DNA from: Aphelenchoides besseyi
Taxonomy: Eukaryota; Nematoda; Chromadorea; Rhabditida; Aphelenchoididae
DNA: 64,000 bases
NCBI GenBank assembly: GCA_024699855.1
Contig: JAMPIQ010000001.1
Location: 17,546,001-17,610,000, forward strand
Reading direction: 5' to 3'
Shown: positions 1 to 10,183 of the stretch, one piece after another
Layout: each line of letters begins with the position of its first letter
Position numbering within the stretch: position 1 is the stretch's first letter
The notes under the pieces: generated by a model
Told to the model about the DNA's origin: nothing
Seen by the model: the letters and a program-made list of their open reading frames with translations, nothing else
Database searches by the model: none
Position numbers and translations under genes: made by a program

Positions 1-206
1 TTAATGTTCAATTTCAGATAGAAAACTTTTATTGAGCAAAAATAGAGAAGACAACAGGTGGTTGAACCCACGAGTCCGAGAACAATAACAGACGGTTTTG
101 AACGATACAATTGAAAGAAATGAATCTTGTTTGGCGATGATCGTAGGATTTCTGGAGACCATCAGTCTTTGCTTTCGGCACTACTGCTGGGCGGTGGAAA
201 CATTAT

Positions 207-855
207 CACAAGACTGTTTTCAATGATAGATTGAGTTCATGCATTCCAGTTTCGCGCGCAATTTGTTCTTCGGCCGTTTGGTTTTGATGCACGTCTTGAA
301 GAATGTAATCTTCCAGTGAGCACAACCCGTCCACGACGTCTTGTAGACGTCGCAAAAGTTTGTTAACTGACGGATCCTAAAAGATGTCATGTTAGAGATT
401 CCGTGCTACTTAAACATACCTGTGCCGAAATGCGTAATCCCAGTCGACGATCGGCATGAACACGAACTAAATAAAACGTAAGTGTTGAAAACCCAAGTAC
501 TTACCATGTGTATTCCTTAACTTGAACTCGATGACACCGATACTCGACAAAAATTGTTGTTGCACAGTTTCGCTGTTGAGCTTCGTTAAACTGAAAACGT
601 GTGATTAGGAAGTAGTGCTTGGGAAACTTACTTTGACATAATCGCCGTCGCAGTTCTTGCACGGATAAGACAAAAGTTGTCCTCAAATACTTGTAAATAG
701 AAGTAATCGATGATAAAACTTACGGGAGTCGATTGAAGACGTTCATTATTTGTGAGAATCGAAAAGCAGATAAACAAAAACTGAACGTCAAATGTGTTCT
801 GATAAACAAACACGAAAAAGCGACATTGAAATTGTCGATCATTCTAGTTCGATTG
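207..855 (-). CDS. Small uncharacterised protein, five or so exons
   Basis: I do not recognise the family. The reading comes from joining exons on the minus strand across 40-50 bp introns with clear donor and acceptor sites (introns near 379-425, 462-504, 589-632 and about 677-720). The joined frame stays open through residues beginning DNFCLIRARTATAIMSK, then LTKLNSETVQQQFLSS, VRVHADRRLGLRISAQ and DPSVNKLLRRLQDVVDG, ending at a TGA at 207-209. The C-terminal half is rich in Leu, Gln, Asp and Glu and is probably helical, so an adaptor or complex subunit is possible. The first exon has a hydrophobic stretch but no convincing ATG in frame, so the 5' end is uncertain. It could start from an ATG near 855 through one more short intron. 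The neighbouring EOGT-like gene is divergent. Confidence 0.45.
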
Positions 856-1180
856 ATTCACGAATCGATTGTTATTTTGATTGTTGTGTGAAAGTTTTTG
901 AACAGAAATCTTTTTGAAATTTGAAACCGAACTCTTCAAACGACGTGACCGCATAATGGACGGTTTCACGTCTTTGTTTCGAGTCTACTGTCATTCCAAG
1001 GCTATTGCTCCGATTGCATCGGGTATGTTTGAAGATTGTCAGTTTGGCGTAATGTTCGAAGTAAACGACGAAGACCATCGTTCCAACAATTTTCGAAACG
1101 AATCAACATACTCGGTGGTACCATCTTTTTTCCGACATTCCGCACTTTTGTTAGTCGATTCGGAGCCCTCAGTTGTCTTT

Positions 1181-2535
1181 ATGGCTATTGAGAGCAGAAT
1201 TATTTTCTTGCTTTTGTTTTCTTATGCGAATGCTGGTCGTTTGTTTTGGAAGAACTTGGAGTTGGAATCGTCGTTGTTAGAGTACTCGGTGCTGACCAAT
1301 GGGCCTCTCCGTTCCAAATGTCTTCAAGACCAAAATTGTCCGATCAAAATAACGAATAGCACGCCAACACGATGCTGGGGTTATGAGCCGTCTTGTCGCT
1401 TCGAAGATTCCTATTCGGCCGATTTGCTCAAATGTCACGGCAAATCGGATTGGCCGGGTGTCGAGGACAATATGTCACACAAAAAGTTGTTTTGGACTCA
1501 GGGCGATTTTGGTTTGTTGAAACAGCAGGTCGATTCGCTTCGTCCGATCTGTGAGTCCAACGATTCGGTAAGCTCTTCTTTTCGTTTTGTGATTGAGGTG
1601 ATTTTTTAGACGAAGAGCTTCTTGGAGTGTTCGGCACATTTGCGATGGTGTCGTGGACGAAACCTAAGTCGGTGGGAACTGCGATTCGCACTTCGATTCG
1701 AAGCTGCTAGCTAATCGAAGTGATGAGTTGTCGTATCTTCAAAGTTGGTAAGCAAATGGATTCTTTTGAATTTTGTTTGTTTTGTATTCAAGGGCTACGA
1801 ACTGAAAAATTTTGAGTCGTACGAGGAGTTTTGCATCGACGAGTCAAACTGCGACGTGATCTTCGAGAAGCCGACGTACATAATCAAATTGGACACTTCG
1901 GTCAATATGTATCATCATTTTTGTGACTTCATCAATCTGTTCGCCACTCAATTCATCAATGGGTCCTTTAGTCGTAATGTGGACATATTTTGGTGGGACA
2001 CTGTGAGTTCAACGAATGAGAAGTTGACGACGGCGTTTTCAATCACCCGACGGTTATATTGACGAAACTTTCGGTGCCACGTGGAGAGCATTTTCGTCAA
2101 CAAGTCCGAAGGAATTGATCAAATACGATGGGAAAAGAGTCTGTTTTCGTGATGCAGTTCTCTCTTTGTTGGCTCGACAACGTACGGGACTTTATTACAA
2201 TATGCCGTTGGTAAGAAGTTAATCGGAAATCCTCATGTTTTTTGTAAGGTTGACGGTTGTTGGAAGCGGTCTTTTTCAAGCCTTTTCACGGCATCTTCTT
2301 CATCGAATGAACGTGGCTCAAACGGGACCGCTAAAAGACAAAGTTCGAATCACGTTGTTGGAACGAAAGGAACGATATCGGCGGATTGTGAACGTCGAAG
2401 AGGTCGGTAATAAGAATGAACAAAAGTTTATAAACAAGAAATTAATTCACAATAAGCTGATCGCGAGGTGTTCCGCTTGTTTGAACACCAATCGACGTGT
2501 TGTCAGGTTCGTCTTCGAAGTCCAAGTTTCTCACT
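1181..2535 (+). pseudogene. EOGT-like EGF-domain O-GlcNAc transferase, damaged and 3'-truncated
   Basis: EOGT is the ER-lumenal GT61-type enzyme that adds GlcNAc to Ser/Thr of secreted EGF repeats. From ATG 1181 there is a signal peptide (MAIESRIIFLLLFSYANAG), then family hallmarks: [85 protein letters not shown]. Several lesions are visible. Near 1655-1672 the frame shifts, and about 25 residues expected between the RNL and GGNC motifs are missing. The intron after WWDT (about 2004) has AA rather than AG at the expected acceptor near 2042. A one-base shift near 2258 separates VDGCWK from SGLFQAF. After FEVQV (about 2530) the C-terminal GMHGAGLTH region and ER-retention tail are absent, and the convergent membrane-protein gene occupies that DNA. 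Pseudogene is my inference. Assembly errors could explain the small shifts but hardly the missing end. Confidence 0.7.
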
Positions 2536-2539
2536 TGTT

Positions 2540-3613
2540 TCAATTCAATGGGCACCAAAACGGTCTAAAGAGTTTGAGGACGTCGACGGTTATGTTTGTT
2601 ACCTGATGGCCCATTGGTTTACTGAAGAAGTATCCTTTCATTACTCGACCGTCGTCAATTGATCGCATGTTTTTGTACAAAATGTACAAAATTGCTGCGG
2701 CACAGACCGCTGAGAAAGAAATCTTTTCAATGGCTTCCTGAGAATGCATCTACCTTGAATTGGCGCAAAAATCATGTGAAGACTGTACATGGCAACACGT
2801 GTATTGCTTACGATATGATTTGTTTTTTGCAAATCAGCTTTTGAAAAGTCGAATCCACCGCTTCGTATTCGCTTATCTTCGCCGTAAACCAAATAAGCGG
2901 TCCAGAAGAAGAGCGCGATGCTGCAAATGAAAACGAAGCTCGTCGTGAAACAGCACGCAATCTGAAAGGTGCTCAACGTTTAGAGCAACTAGAAATCACG
3001 TACCAAAAGTTCGCGTGAATGATGTTTACGTATGAAGTAGAGCAGTAGAGCGGCATTCGCCATGAACAGTATGCTGCTTAACAGGCATAAGTAGAAGGGA
3101 GATCCGTCGAAAAAAAGACAAATTACGGCGAACATGAGCTAAACGTTTGATTGTGTTTTTGGCTAATGACTCCACTTACCAATTGCAATGCGGTACCGAA
3201 GGCGCAAAACGTGAGAATGAGCAACGCACGAGCGTGTTGTATCAGAACTTGATTAGTCAGGATCTGTTCAACCTAAAACCACAATTTCAATTACAATCAC
3301 CCGCACGTACGTGATAAGAAGCAGTGGCATCCGTGTATTGACTTTCCGCCATTCGATTGTTATTGTAAATCGGATGGTAGATGTTCATTGTTGTGCGAAC
3401 TAAAAGGTTTTAATGTTGAAGCCCAGTTTCCTGAAGCTTACCAGTTGATTTTGTTGTTGCCGTATCGTCGGAATCCATGGTCGTTATCGATTCGCTGAAG
3501 TGGCGATCATTTACCGGCTGCAAGCCAAAGGTGTCGCGATAGTAAACCGGCGGCGGAAATGATCCCATGCTTTGTTGTGCACTGCTTGTACGATGCGGAA
3601 CCGGAGCAGCCAT
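2540..3613 (-). CDS. Four-transmembrane-segment membrane protein
   Basis: Multi-exon minus-strand gene starting at ATG 3613 (MAAPVPHRTSSAQQSMG). Residues 1-90 or so are a polar, Ser/Thr/Tyr-rich cytoplasmic tail. They are followed by four hydrophobic segments: ARALLILTFCAFGTALQLLMFAVICLFF, YLCLLSSILFMANAALLLYF, IACCFTTSFVFICSIALFFW and ISFSAVCAAAILYILY. A short polar tail ends at the stop at 2540. The last intron is best drawn from a GTAAGC donor to a CTCAG acceptor (about 2735-2805), which keeps the frame; reading through would break it. The topology resembles tetraspan/MARVEL or claudin-like proteins, but I see no diagnostic claudin or tetraspanin motif. Its 3' end abuts the truncated end of the EOGT-like gene on the other strand. 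Confidence 0.6.
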
Positions 3614-4308
3614 TTCGAGAAGACTACGAAATCTCGGTAAACCGCATGAACTAAAATTGAAAAGAAATGGATAACCGGAAGGGCCCAACGTGTTTTGTTT
3701 TAATTAGAATTCTGCACGCAATTCTCGTGTACGTCAAATGGCAATGCACGAACTCATGGCCAGCAGCCTCTCGAGGTTCTTTGGCGACGCGACGTTTTAT
3801 TTCGGTCTCCTCTTTTGCTGCAAAAACAGGTGCTTGTTGGTCTTCAACAGCCGAGTTCGATCGCAAAGATGGACGAGTCATGAGCCGGGTGAATGTGAAA
3901 AGTTGTTGCGGCTAATCAAACGATCATAAAACATAATCGATTCAATGAAATCCCTCAGGAAACATATGCACTTTTAGCTTAAGAACGTTTGTGCAATTTG
4001 GCCGTCGAAATGGTTCGTTGACATCCGATTTTTGTTCAACATCAACGGCAATTTCGCAGAGTGGGAAAGGCTGAGTTGTGATTAAGAAGTTGTCTGTGAA
4101 TACCGATGAATTCCATAGCCATTTAGTTTATGCATTTGTTAAATTGATCTCAGGAACATTTCTTATTGTTCATATCAACTCATAAATTACATGTCAATAA
4201 ATTGGATTGTTCGAAAAGTCGATTTGAACTGTGATTTCTGTTTCCAAGCACAGAGTTGAGTATATTGTTTATATTGGAATGCAACTTAAGACGCTGGAAT
4301 TTAGCTCA
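3614..4308. other. Intergenic stretch between divergent genes
   Basis: About 690 bp between the starts of the four-TM gene (-) and the NDUFAF2-like gene (+). Open frames of 60-80 codons exist on both strands near 3650-3930, but they overlap one another and show no splice-linked extension or family signature. Probably the two promoters and 5' UTRs. No repeat or RNA gene seen. Confidence 0.5.
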
Positions 4309-4817
4309 ATGAGTCGGCCGTCAATATGGGCACAAGCTTGGTCGAACTTCTGGCGCTCATGGAGTCGTCAGGCGCTGCCTAATAAACGTTATGTTGGCGA
4401 AGATCATTTGGGAAATCGATTCTACGAGTTCGCGGGACGTCATCGGAGCTCAAATGTTAAACGGTAACTAAAAGGTCGGTGGTCTTTAATTTTCTTACAT
4501 TCAGCGGCTACGATCCAGGGCCTGAAAACTATGAGCCGAGCGTCGAATGGGCATCGTGGTTGAGTGGTACTCGTCGATTTCCACCGTCTGATAAGGAAAT
4601 TGCCATCAATCAGGCTCGTCAAGAAGTATGTTTATTGAGTCCGAGATGTTAAGTTCGATACTTTAGCATCAACTCAAAATCGACAGTCAAACGGAACGTC
4701 GTGCTCCGCAAGTCACAAGCGAAGGCAAAGGAGCTGCCGATGTGGACCAACCGAAACACTATCCATCGTACGAAGATGCCGAAATTGCCCCCGGAGCTCG
4801 TAAGCAGCCGAAATGAA
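4309..4817 (+). CDS. NDUFAF2 (B17.2L/mimitin)-like complex I assembly factor
   Basis: Three exons (4309-4463, 4505-4625, 4667-4817) give a protein of about 142 residues. It starts MSRPSIWAQAWSNFWRSWSR and has the family block VGEDHLGNRFYEF followed by EWASWLSGTRRFPPSDKEI, the tryptophan-rich segment shared by NDUFA12 and its paralogue NDUFAF2. The polar tail is rich in Gln, Pro and Lys, which favours the assembly factor NDUFAF2 over the NDUFA12 subunit. Its role in other animals is as a mitochondrial matrix chaperone for late assembly of NADH dehydrogenase. A polyadenylation signal (AATAAA) lies just after the stop near 4850. It is the first of four + strand genes with only 150-180 bp between each. 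NDUFA12 itself remains a possible alternative. Confidence 0.8.
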
Positions 4818-4969
4818 TCGAATGTGAAAGATTAGGATTAGTATTTGAAATGAATAAAACATCTCCGCCACTCACTCTCGCGTGTTATTTCTTAGCGAAA
4901 TGTTGTGGCGAATCGTTTCAGTTTTTATTTTCCCGGGTCGAATTGTTGTTCTCGATTGTTTAAAGTCAA

Positions 4970-5925
4970 ATGCCGGGACTAAAGAACCTGTTGAATGGAG
5001 TGTTGAAGTTTCGGGCAACGGTTCGAAAAGATTTGGTCAAACAGTTTGAGCGGGTGCGGAACAATCCTCAGCCAGCAGCCATCTTCTTCACATGTATGGA
5101 CTCACGGTAAGTGGTTATTTGTTTGCTTGACAAAACATTGTTTTAAGGATTCTACCCGCTCGTTTCACGCAGGCGCAAGTTGGCGACATGTTCGTAGTCC
5201 GTAACAGTGGAAACATGATTCCATTGGCTGAGACCTACGGTGAGTTTCGATTTTAATTGCAATTTGGATTTGAAGGTTTCTAGGTGTTTCTGGCTATGAA
5301 ATCTCCATTACGACCGAACCAGCGGCTTTAGAAATGGCTGTGAAGCGAGGGAAGATTGAGCACGTGATTGTAAGTTAAAGTTTGAAAATTTTGTTTATGA
5401 TCTCTTGGTTTCCAGGTCTGTGGCCATTCGGACTGCAAAGCCATCAACACGCTGTACAATCTGCATTGTTGCCCGTCTGATTTCGATCCGCAAAGTCCAA
5501 TGGATCATTGGTTGCGGAAGCACGGCTTCCGTTCGGTCTCGAAATTGGTTGGAATGCAAGAAGCCGAGAAGAAGGGAGACGAATTGGCGGCACGACGTTT
5601 GGAGTTCGTTTCCGAGAATCCGCTACTTCTGCACTTCTTTGCCACAATCGATCCGGACAACAAGTTCGGAGCTGAAGATCGTTTGTCTCAAATTAACACT
5701 CTCCAACAGTTGTCTCACATCGCGTCTCATGGCTTTCTGCAGGAGTATCTTGCCGAGCAGCGAGTTCATCTTCACGCTCTTTGGTTCGACGTCTACAAGG
5801 GCGACATGCACATGTTTTCACGAGAACGCGAACGGTTTATTCTCATCGACGAAACGACGGTCGGCGAATTGGAACGTGAAGTGCGAAGCGGTTACGAAAA
5901 GTCGAAGATGGCGCTCACTGCTTAG
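4970..5925 (+). CDS. bca-1: Beta-class carbonic anhydrase
   Basis: Reversible hydration of CO2 by a zinc enzyme of the beta class, which is found in invertebrates but not vertebrates. Four introns of about 45 bp each; protein about 270 residues from MPGLKNLLNGVLKF. The active-site signature CMDSR supplies the first zinc cysteine and the Asp-Arg dyad; CGHSDC supplies the zinc His and second Cys. FVVRNSGNMIP and EPAALEMAVKRG are further family blocks. The C-terminal third (HALWFDVYKGDMHMFSRERE) matches animal beta-CAs. The name follows similarity to nematode BCA enzymes and is not proof of orthology to bca-1 rather than bca-2. It lies between two mitochondrial assembly-factor genes, which fits a mitochondrial location, though no obvious targeting peptide is visible. 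AATAAA near 6003. Confidence 0.9.
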
Positions 5926-6103
5926 GAATCCAGTCGTTATATCGTGTAATATTGTTCGCATTTCTTAGGGTTCAATTACATTGCTTGCCATATCATAACG
6001 GGAAATAAACTTCTATGTGTAAAAAAAAGTCGATTGAATTAGTTTGATAACTTTTGATATTTTGAGCTTGAGATTCGATTTCATTGGTTGCGTTTAGTTG
6101 AGG

Positions 6104-7666
6104 ATGATTGGACCACGTTTGTTGGCGAACTTCATTGGTCGATCAATTTTGATTCAACGTCACTGTTCAACAGCATTTTTGAAACCCAAACGCTTCTACA
6201 AACAAGTGACCATCAATGAGGTCAACGACGACGAGTACGAGGTCCTGTTGGATCAACGAAAACTAAAGACACCAAAAGGAAAGCCGATGATTGTAAGTTT
6301 ATTTTACACTGTGGTTTCACGAGAACGAAGCTTTCGATGAGATTTGGGTCTTAATTGGTAAAGAAGATGCTCGCAGGTCAAACAACGGGCTTTAGCCATT
6401 AGATATTTTCGCCATTCCTAAATCAAAGAAGGTGCAATCTGACTGTCAAAAAGGACTCACTCGTTCGTCTTCATCTACAATCGTCCATTGAGAAGTGCAT
6501 TTCGTTAGTGGGAATTTGGCCAATCCGTAATTGGGAGTTATTTTCTGAGCTTCGCCATCAAAAATGATTTGAACCAAATGATGAGGTTCCTTTTTCGTTG
6601 GCTCTTTGTCTGCGCATCGAAAAATGGCATAAATGAGAACAAGAAACTGAAATCAAAAGTTTTTTTTGATTGAAGGAAAAGCTCTCACCAGAACGAAGAC
6701 AAGTGCAGCAATCGCATACAACGAGAGATCGTGCAAATTCAAAACGTGGATCCAGTCGTCCAGTTTGTTGATGAAATTTGGGATTTTCAATCGAAATATG
6801 ATTTTCGAAGGGTTTTGAGTGTTTTCGAATCGAAGAAAAAACACGTCAGTCACCTGGAAAGTACCACGCGACCATCTGTTTGCTCTTCTTCCTTCGCGAC
6901 TTTGCTTGTTTTTTGGGGTCTGATATCAATTCGAACTTCAGATCGATTCCGAACCACTGGCACTTGCTATCGCTCAAGAATGGGATTCGCAGAAGGAGAC
7001 GATCAACGTGCCACAGATGCGATTAAGTGGTTTGATGTTCACGGCAATCGACAATCCGACCAACGAAACTCAGTGAGTGAAATTTCGAGTGTTTACTGTT
7101 TCCTGTTGAGTTTAGATCGGGACTCGCTGATCAAATCATGGAGTATCTGGACAACGACACAATTCTTTACATGGCCGATTCGCCCGTCGAGTTGTGTCAG
7201 CTGCAGAAGGACAGCTGGCTTCCGATTATTAAATGGGCGAACGAAAAGCATGATCTGGGTTTATCGCCCAGTCACAAACTCATTGAAGCACCGGAGATAC
7301 CAGAAGAATCGCGTCGTAAACTGCATCAGTATTTTGCCGGAATGAAATTTCCGGCACTGATTGGCGTACACTACGGAGTTGATGCCATCAAAAGCGTGCT
7401 GCTGATGATGGCGTGCTTGCAGTTCCATTTGAGTGTCGAAAAAGCAAGCGAGTTGGCTAACTTAGATCAGGATTATCAGACAAAAGTGTACGGAAAGGTG
7501 GGCTTTTAGTTGTTCTTCTCGATTGAAAGAGGCTGTTTAGGTCGAAGAGCATCACGGATTGCAGGAGTACGAAGCGTTGAACCGGCTGTCTGCCGCTGTT
7601 TTATTCGCTCAGTTGACCAGCAACAAAGAGACACGAAAAGAGATACCACAGGCTGCGTCTGCGTAG
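6104..7666 (+). CDS. ATP synthase F1 assembly factor 2 (ATP12 family)
   Basis: ATP12/ATPAF2 chaperones the F1 alpha subunit during assembly of mitochondrial ATP synthase. From ATG 6104 the N-terminus (MIGPRLLANFIGRSILIQRH) is a basic, Arg-rich mitochondrial targeting sequence. The family blocks are FYKQVTINEV, VLLDQRKLKTPKGKPMI, then after the first intron DSEPLALAIAQEWDSQ, MRLSGLMFTAIDNP, DTILYMADSP, WLPIIKWANE and the C-terminal EEHHGLQEYEALNRLSAAVLF. Intron 1 (6293-6941, 649 bp) is more than ten times the usual intron size here and holds another gene on the minus strand. The later introns are short. TAG at 7664-7666 is followed by AATAAA near 7705. Tight spacing to the genes on either side suggests polycistronic transcription. 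Confidence 0.88.
6304..6853 (-). CDS. Single-pass membrane protein nested in the ATP12 intron
   Basis: An antisense gene fits almost exactly inside the first intron of the ATP12 gene. Exon 1 (down to about 6690) ends in a hydrophobic run, LYAIAALVFVL. A short intron (GTGAGA...TTTCAG) joins it in phase 0 to FLVLIYAIFRC, completing one transmembrane segment of 20 or so residues. A polar domain follows (HHLVQIIFDGEAQKI, LAKFPLTKCTSQWTIVDEDE). A second short intron then joins EWRKYLMAKARCLTCEHLL and a basic tail ending in TAA at 6304. If that last intron is not used, the protein ends a few codons later at a TGA near 6446. The frame opens at a GTG at 6853, so the true start is unknown. Family not recognised. 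Confidence 0.5.
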
Positions 7667-7824
7667 TTAGCGATTTTTGTCGTTTAGATTGTTTTTGTTA
7701 TTTCGAATAAACATTTGAGGCCTTTTAGTCGATTCGAAACTTTGCATGAGCTGCGAGTTTCAAACTTCCTGGATCATTTCGTTCATTTCTCGAGTCGATT
7801 TGATTGGTTTCCGTAGTTTGCAAG

Positions 7825-8328
7825 ATGTCTAAGCGTAAGTTGTATTTCAATTTTGTTGATTGAATTCTAGGCGCTATAAATGGATGCAATGAAACGACGT
7901 TGAGTTTACCGTCCGGTCTTCGTCCACTGGTCGATGCGCCGAAACTCTCAAATAGCACGAAACGTCGTTACATTGGAGTTTTAACGAAGACTGAAGCGGA
8001 TAAATACGTTCAATACGACACGGGGTTTCGTCTCTACCATCAATGGAATCCTGTTCAAAAGTTAAAGATGGGCGATCGTCTGCCCCTGGCCGTGCTCTAT
8101 CGTTCATCTCGTGGCGAAAGTTTACATTGGATGGTCAGAACGACCGGAAGTTTGGTTACATCGAAAAGCAGCGGAAAGAAGCAGTACGTGATTAGCAACT
8201 ACTACATCGAAACTTCGGGTCCGGTGTACAAGAATCTGGCGGATTTGGTGAGTGAACTCGACAGAGCTTCCGACCGTTTGTTTTCCGATCAACTGCTACG
8301 AGAACACGGCGTTTTGTTCGGACGGTGA
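7825..8328 (+). CDS. Small protein with an SH2-like domain
   Basis: Two exons: ATG TCT AAG C at 7825, a roughly 40-bp intron, then one open exon to TGA 8326-8328, giving about 155 residues. The body reads like an SH2 domain that fills most of the protein: YIGVLTKTEADKYVQ resembles the W/Y-x-G-x-I-x-R-x-x-A-E start, and YVISNYYIE plus YKNLADLVSELD resemble the central strand and the final helix (F-x-S-L-x-E-L-V). The FLVR strand is not typical: the matching stretch reads GFRLYHQ, so phosphotyrosine binding cannot be assumed. Nematodes have many small SH2 proteins, some of them degenerate. The assignment is by eye and tentative. It is the last member of the closely spaced + strand cluster; AATAAA follows near 8409. 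Confidence 0.45.
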
Positions 8329-8500
8329 CGTCGATTTGTTTAAGACAGAAAAGAAAGAATCGAGCAGTTTGGCTTTCAATTGATTGTTTACTTCTACGGT
8401 ATAAGGAAAATAAAGATTAGGTCAAATGGGAGTTTTGATTAAGAAATGCAGAATGTTGGGGAAAAAGAAGCGCTGAATTCATTGCCGTTCGACTGTTGGC

Positions 8501-9015
8501 TCATTGTTCCGAAACAATCTCGACGTTTGTCTTCACGTTCGGCTCGACGTGATGCAATTTGGAGTGGTCGAAGTTCGACGCTTCGCTCTTCACCTTCTCA
8601 CGAGCGTACTCTGGAGACGAAGAGTAGGTGTTAGAAATTGCTGTTATTACCTTCACCGTCCGGCAAATGACTCTTGACAGTGGTCTCAACATGATGAAGT
8701 TTCGAGTGGTCGAAATCTTTGACCAATTGTGGTGTCTTCTCCAGAGCAATGTCTCCGCCAGTTGGAAGACTGTTCTTTTCGTTGGTCTTCACGTGATTCA
8801 ATTGGTCCGTATTGAAGTCCTTGACCAACTGCGGAGTCTTCTCTTTCGCAATGTCTAAACAGTTTCGACGATCAATCGACAAAGAAAACGTCCAACTTGC
8901 CTTCTTTCGTCGGAAGAACGTTCTTTTCGACGGTCTCAACGGATCGAAGCTCGTGATTACGAGCAACTTCGTCTTTAAACTGATCGGACAAGCGCGGTTG
9001 TTGCTCAGTTGACAT
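8501..9015 (-). CDS. tth-1: Tetrathymosin: four-repeat beta-thymosin actin-binding protein
   Basis: Beta-thymosin/WH2 repeats bind actin monomers and, in multi-repeat forms, filaments. Starting at ATG 9015 (MSTEQQPRLSDQFKDEV), three or so short exons encode four repeats. Each has the LKHVET-type core in a diverged form: ELRSVETVEKNVLP, QLNHVKTNEKNSLP, KLHHVETTVKSHLP and KLHHVEPNVKTN. Between them are spacers with KEKTPQLVKDF or ASNFDH. Length is about 150 residues, matching the nematode tetrathymosin. Two adjacent spacers are almost identical at the DNA level, consistent with internal duplication. The protein should be cytosolic and associated with the actin cytoskeleton. The symbol is given because the four-repeat arrangement is that of nematode TTH-1. 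Confidence 0.88.
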
Positions 9016-9625
9016 GTTGGATTCTAAAGCAAAAGCTTTTCGAAAGTAAATCGCGGAAATAAACACGACAATTTCAACCACTTAACACGACCATTGGACA
9101 TCGAAGCCAAAAAACGTGAAATAAGAGAGAAAGAGCAAAGTTGGTGTGTTCATTGAAGACAAAAAATGACGGCGGTTAGAATGTGATCGGCGATGATTCA
9201 CAGCGAACAGTCATCGCGACCGTAGGTGGAGGAATCTGATGGCGAGGGCTTCCGGCGCAGAAGAAGAACGATTTTCGGGCTCCCGAAATGTCAACCATCG
9301 GATATGCGATCATATTGTTCGCATAATGACAATCCACGATGCGAGCGGAGCACACAAAACGGAGGAGGAGAAGCGAACGTTGAGGTGCCGATGACTCACA
9401 ATTCCAACCCTATCTCTCCTCCCTTTCCATTTCATTCGCTGTTGACCGGAAGATCCGCGAGAACAATCACGTGCATCGTTGACAAGAGATGCGGGAATTG
9501 ACATTCGGAAAACAAGGCTTCGAATTCTACGCGAAGCTGCGTGAGTTCTTATCAAACAACAAAAAACAGTCGACCTTATCGGAAATCCCATCAAACCGGA
9601 ATTTTTGTGTGGAACATTTGCGTCC
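9016..9625. other. Intergenic stretch without a recognised gene
   Basis: Promoter side of the tetrathymosin gene, followed by overlapping open frames on both strands (for example 9226-9501 + and 9310-9639 -). None carries a family signature or linked splice sites. Nothing else supported. Confidence 0.4.
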
Positions 9626-10141
9626 TTAAAAGAAATCAATTTCGATGCGTTCGCTCAGTTCGCAGACGTCCGACCGTCGAAGGCGCCAAATAAGCGGCTT
9701 TTGGCGCGCAAAATGGTTTCTCGTCCGCGCTTTCGACCTCCGATCGTCGTCCTTTGACGGTTTTCCATAATTGGCACGTTTGCAGCGCTGGAATTCGAAT
9801 TCCACGCCTTCGAATGTTTTTGTTTGGGAGGAAACGTCGTTTGATTTCGACGAGGACCTCGATTGTTTGCACGAAACCGTCGTGTTTTTGCGGCTAACAA
9901 CTCGGAGGTTGTTGGCGTGTGGACTAGTGGCTTGAAAAGAATCTTCGATGCGTCGAAATGTTTCCGGTCGATGGACGTCAATGGAATTGATGATCGTGCG
10001 AAAAGGGTTTGGGCGGCAAGATTGCGATTTCGAATTTTTGTTGTTCGCCGTCCATTCGACGTGCTTTCGGGTTGTTTTTTTGGCTGCGCGTTCTTCCAAA
10101 AAAGGTGGCGGTTGTCTCTCGTGCACTTTCCATTCGCTCAT
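9626..10141 (-). CDS. Orphan intronless ORF, basic, doubtful
   Basis: A 171-codon open frame with a true ATG at 10139-10141 (MSEWKVHERQPPPFLEE), ending only 42 bp from the divergent LIM-protein start. The product is strongly basic and polar, rich in Arg, Lys, Ser and Asn, with no hydrophobic core, signal peptide or known motif. A long open frame also exists on the opposite strand (9863-10150), so the openness may reflect base composition rather than selection. It could be a disordered nuclear protein or simply 5'-flanking DNA. No paralogue in the window. I would keep it only as a candidate. Confidence 0.2.
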   Translation of the reverse strand: MSEWKVHERQPPPFLEERAAKKTTRKHVEWTANNKNSKSQSCRPNPFRTIINSIDVHRPETFRRIEDSFQATSPHANNLRVVSRKNTTVSCKQSRSSSKSNDVSSQTKTFEGVEFEFQRCKRANYGKPSKDDDRRSKARTRNHFARQKPLIWRLRRSDVCELSERIEIDFF

Positions 10142-10183
10142 CGAGATTGATAGTGTTCTTTTTTGCAGATTTTATTCACGAAA

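Noticed and set aside
956..1180. Upstream in-frame extension of the EOGT-like gene (MDGFTSLFRVYCHSK...)
   Set aside because: The signal peptide starts at ATG 1181. The upstream residues have no homology and would bury it.
3651..3929. Overlapping open frames on both strands upstream of the four-TM gene
   Set aside because: They overlap each other, lack splice-linked exons and show no motif; probably 5'-flanking DNA.
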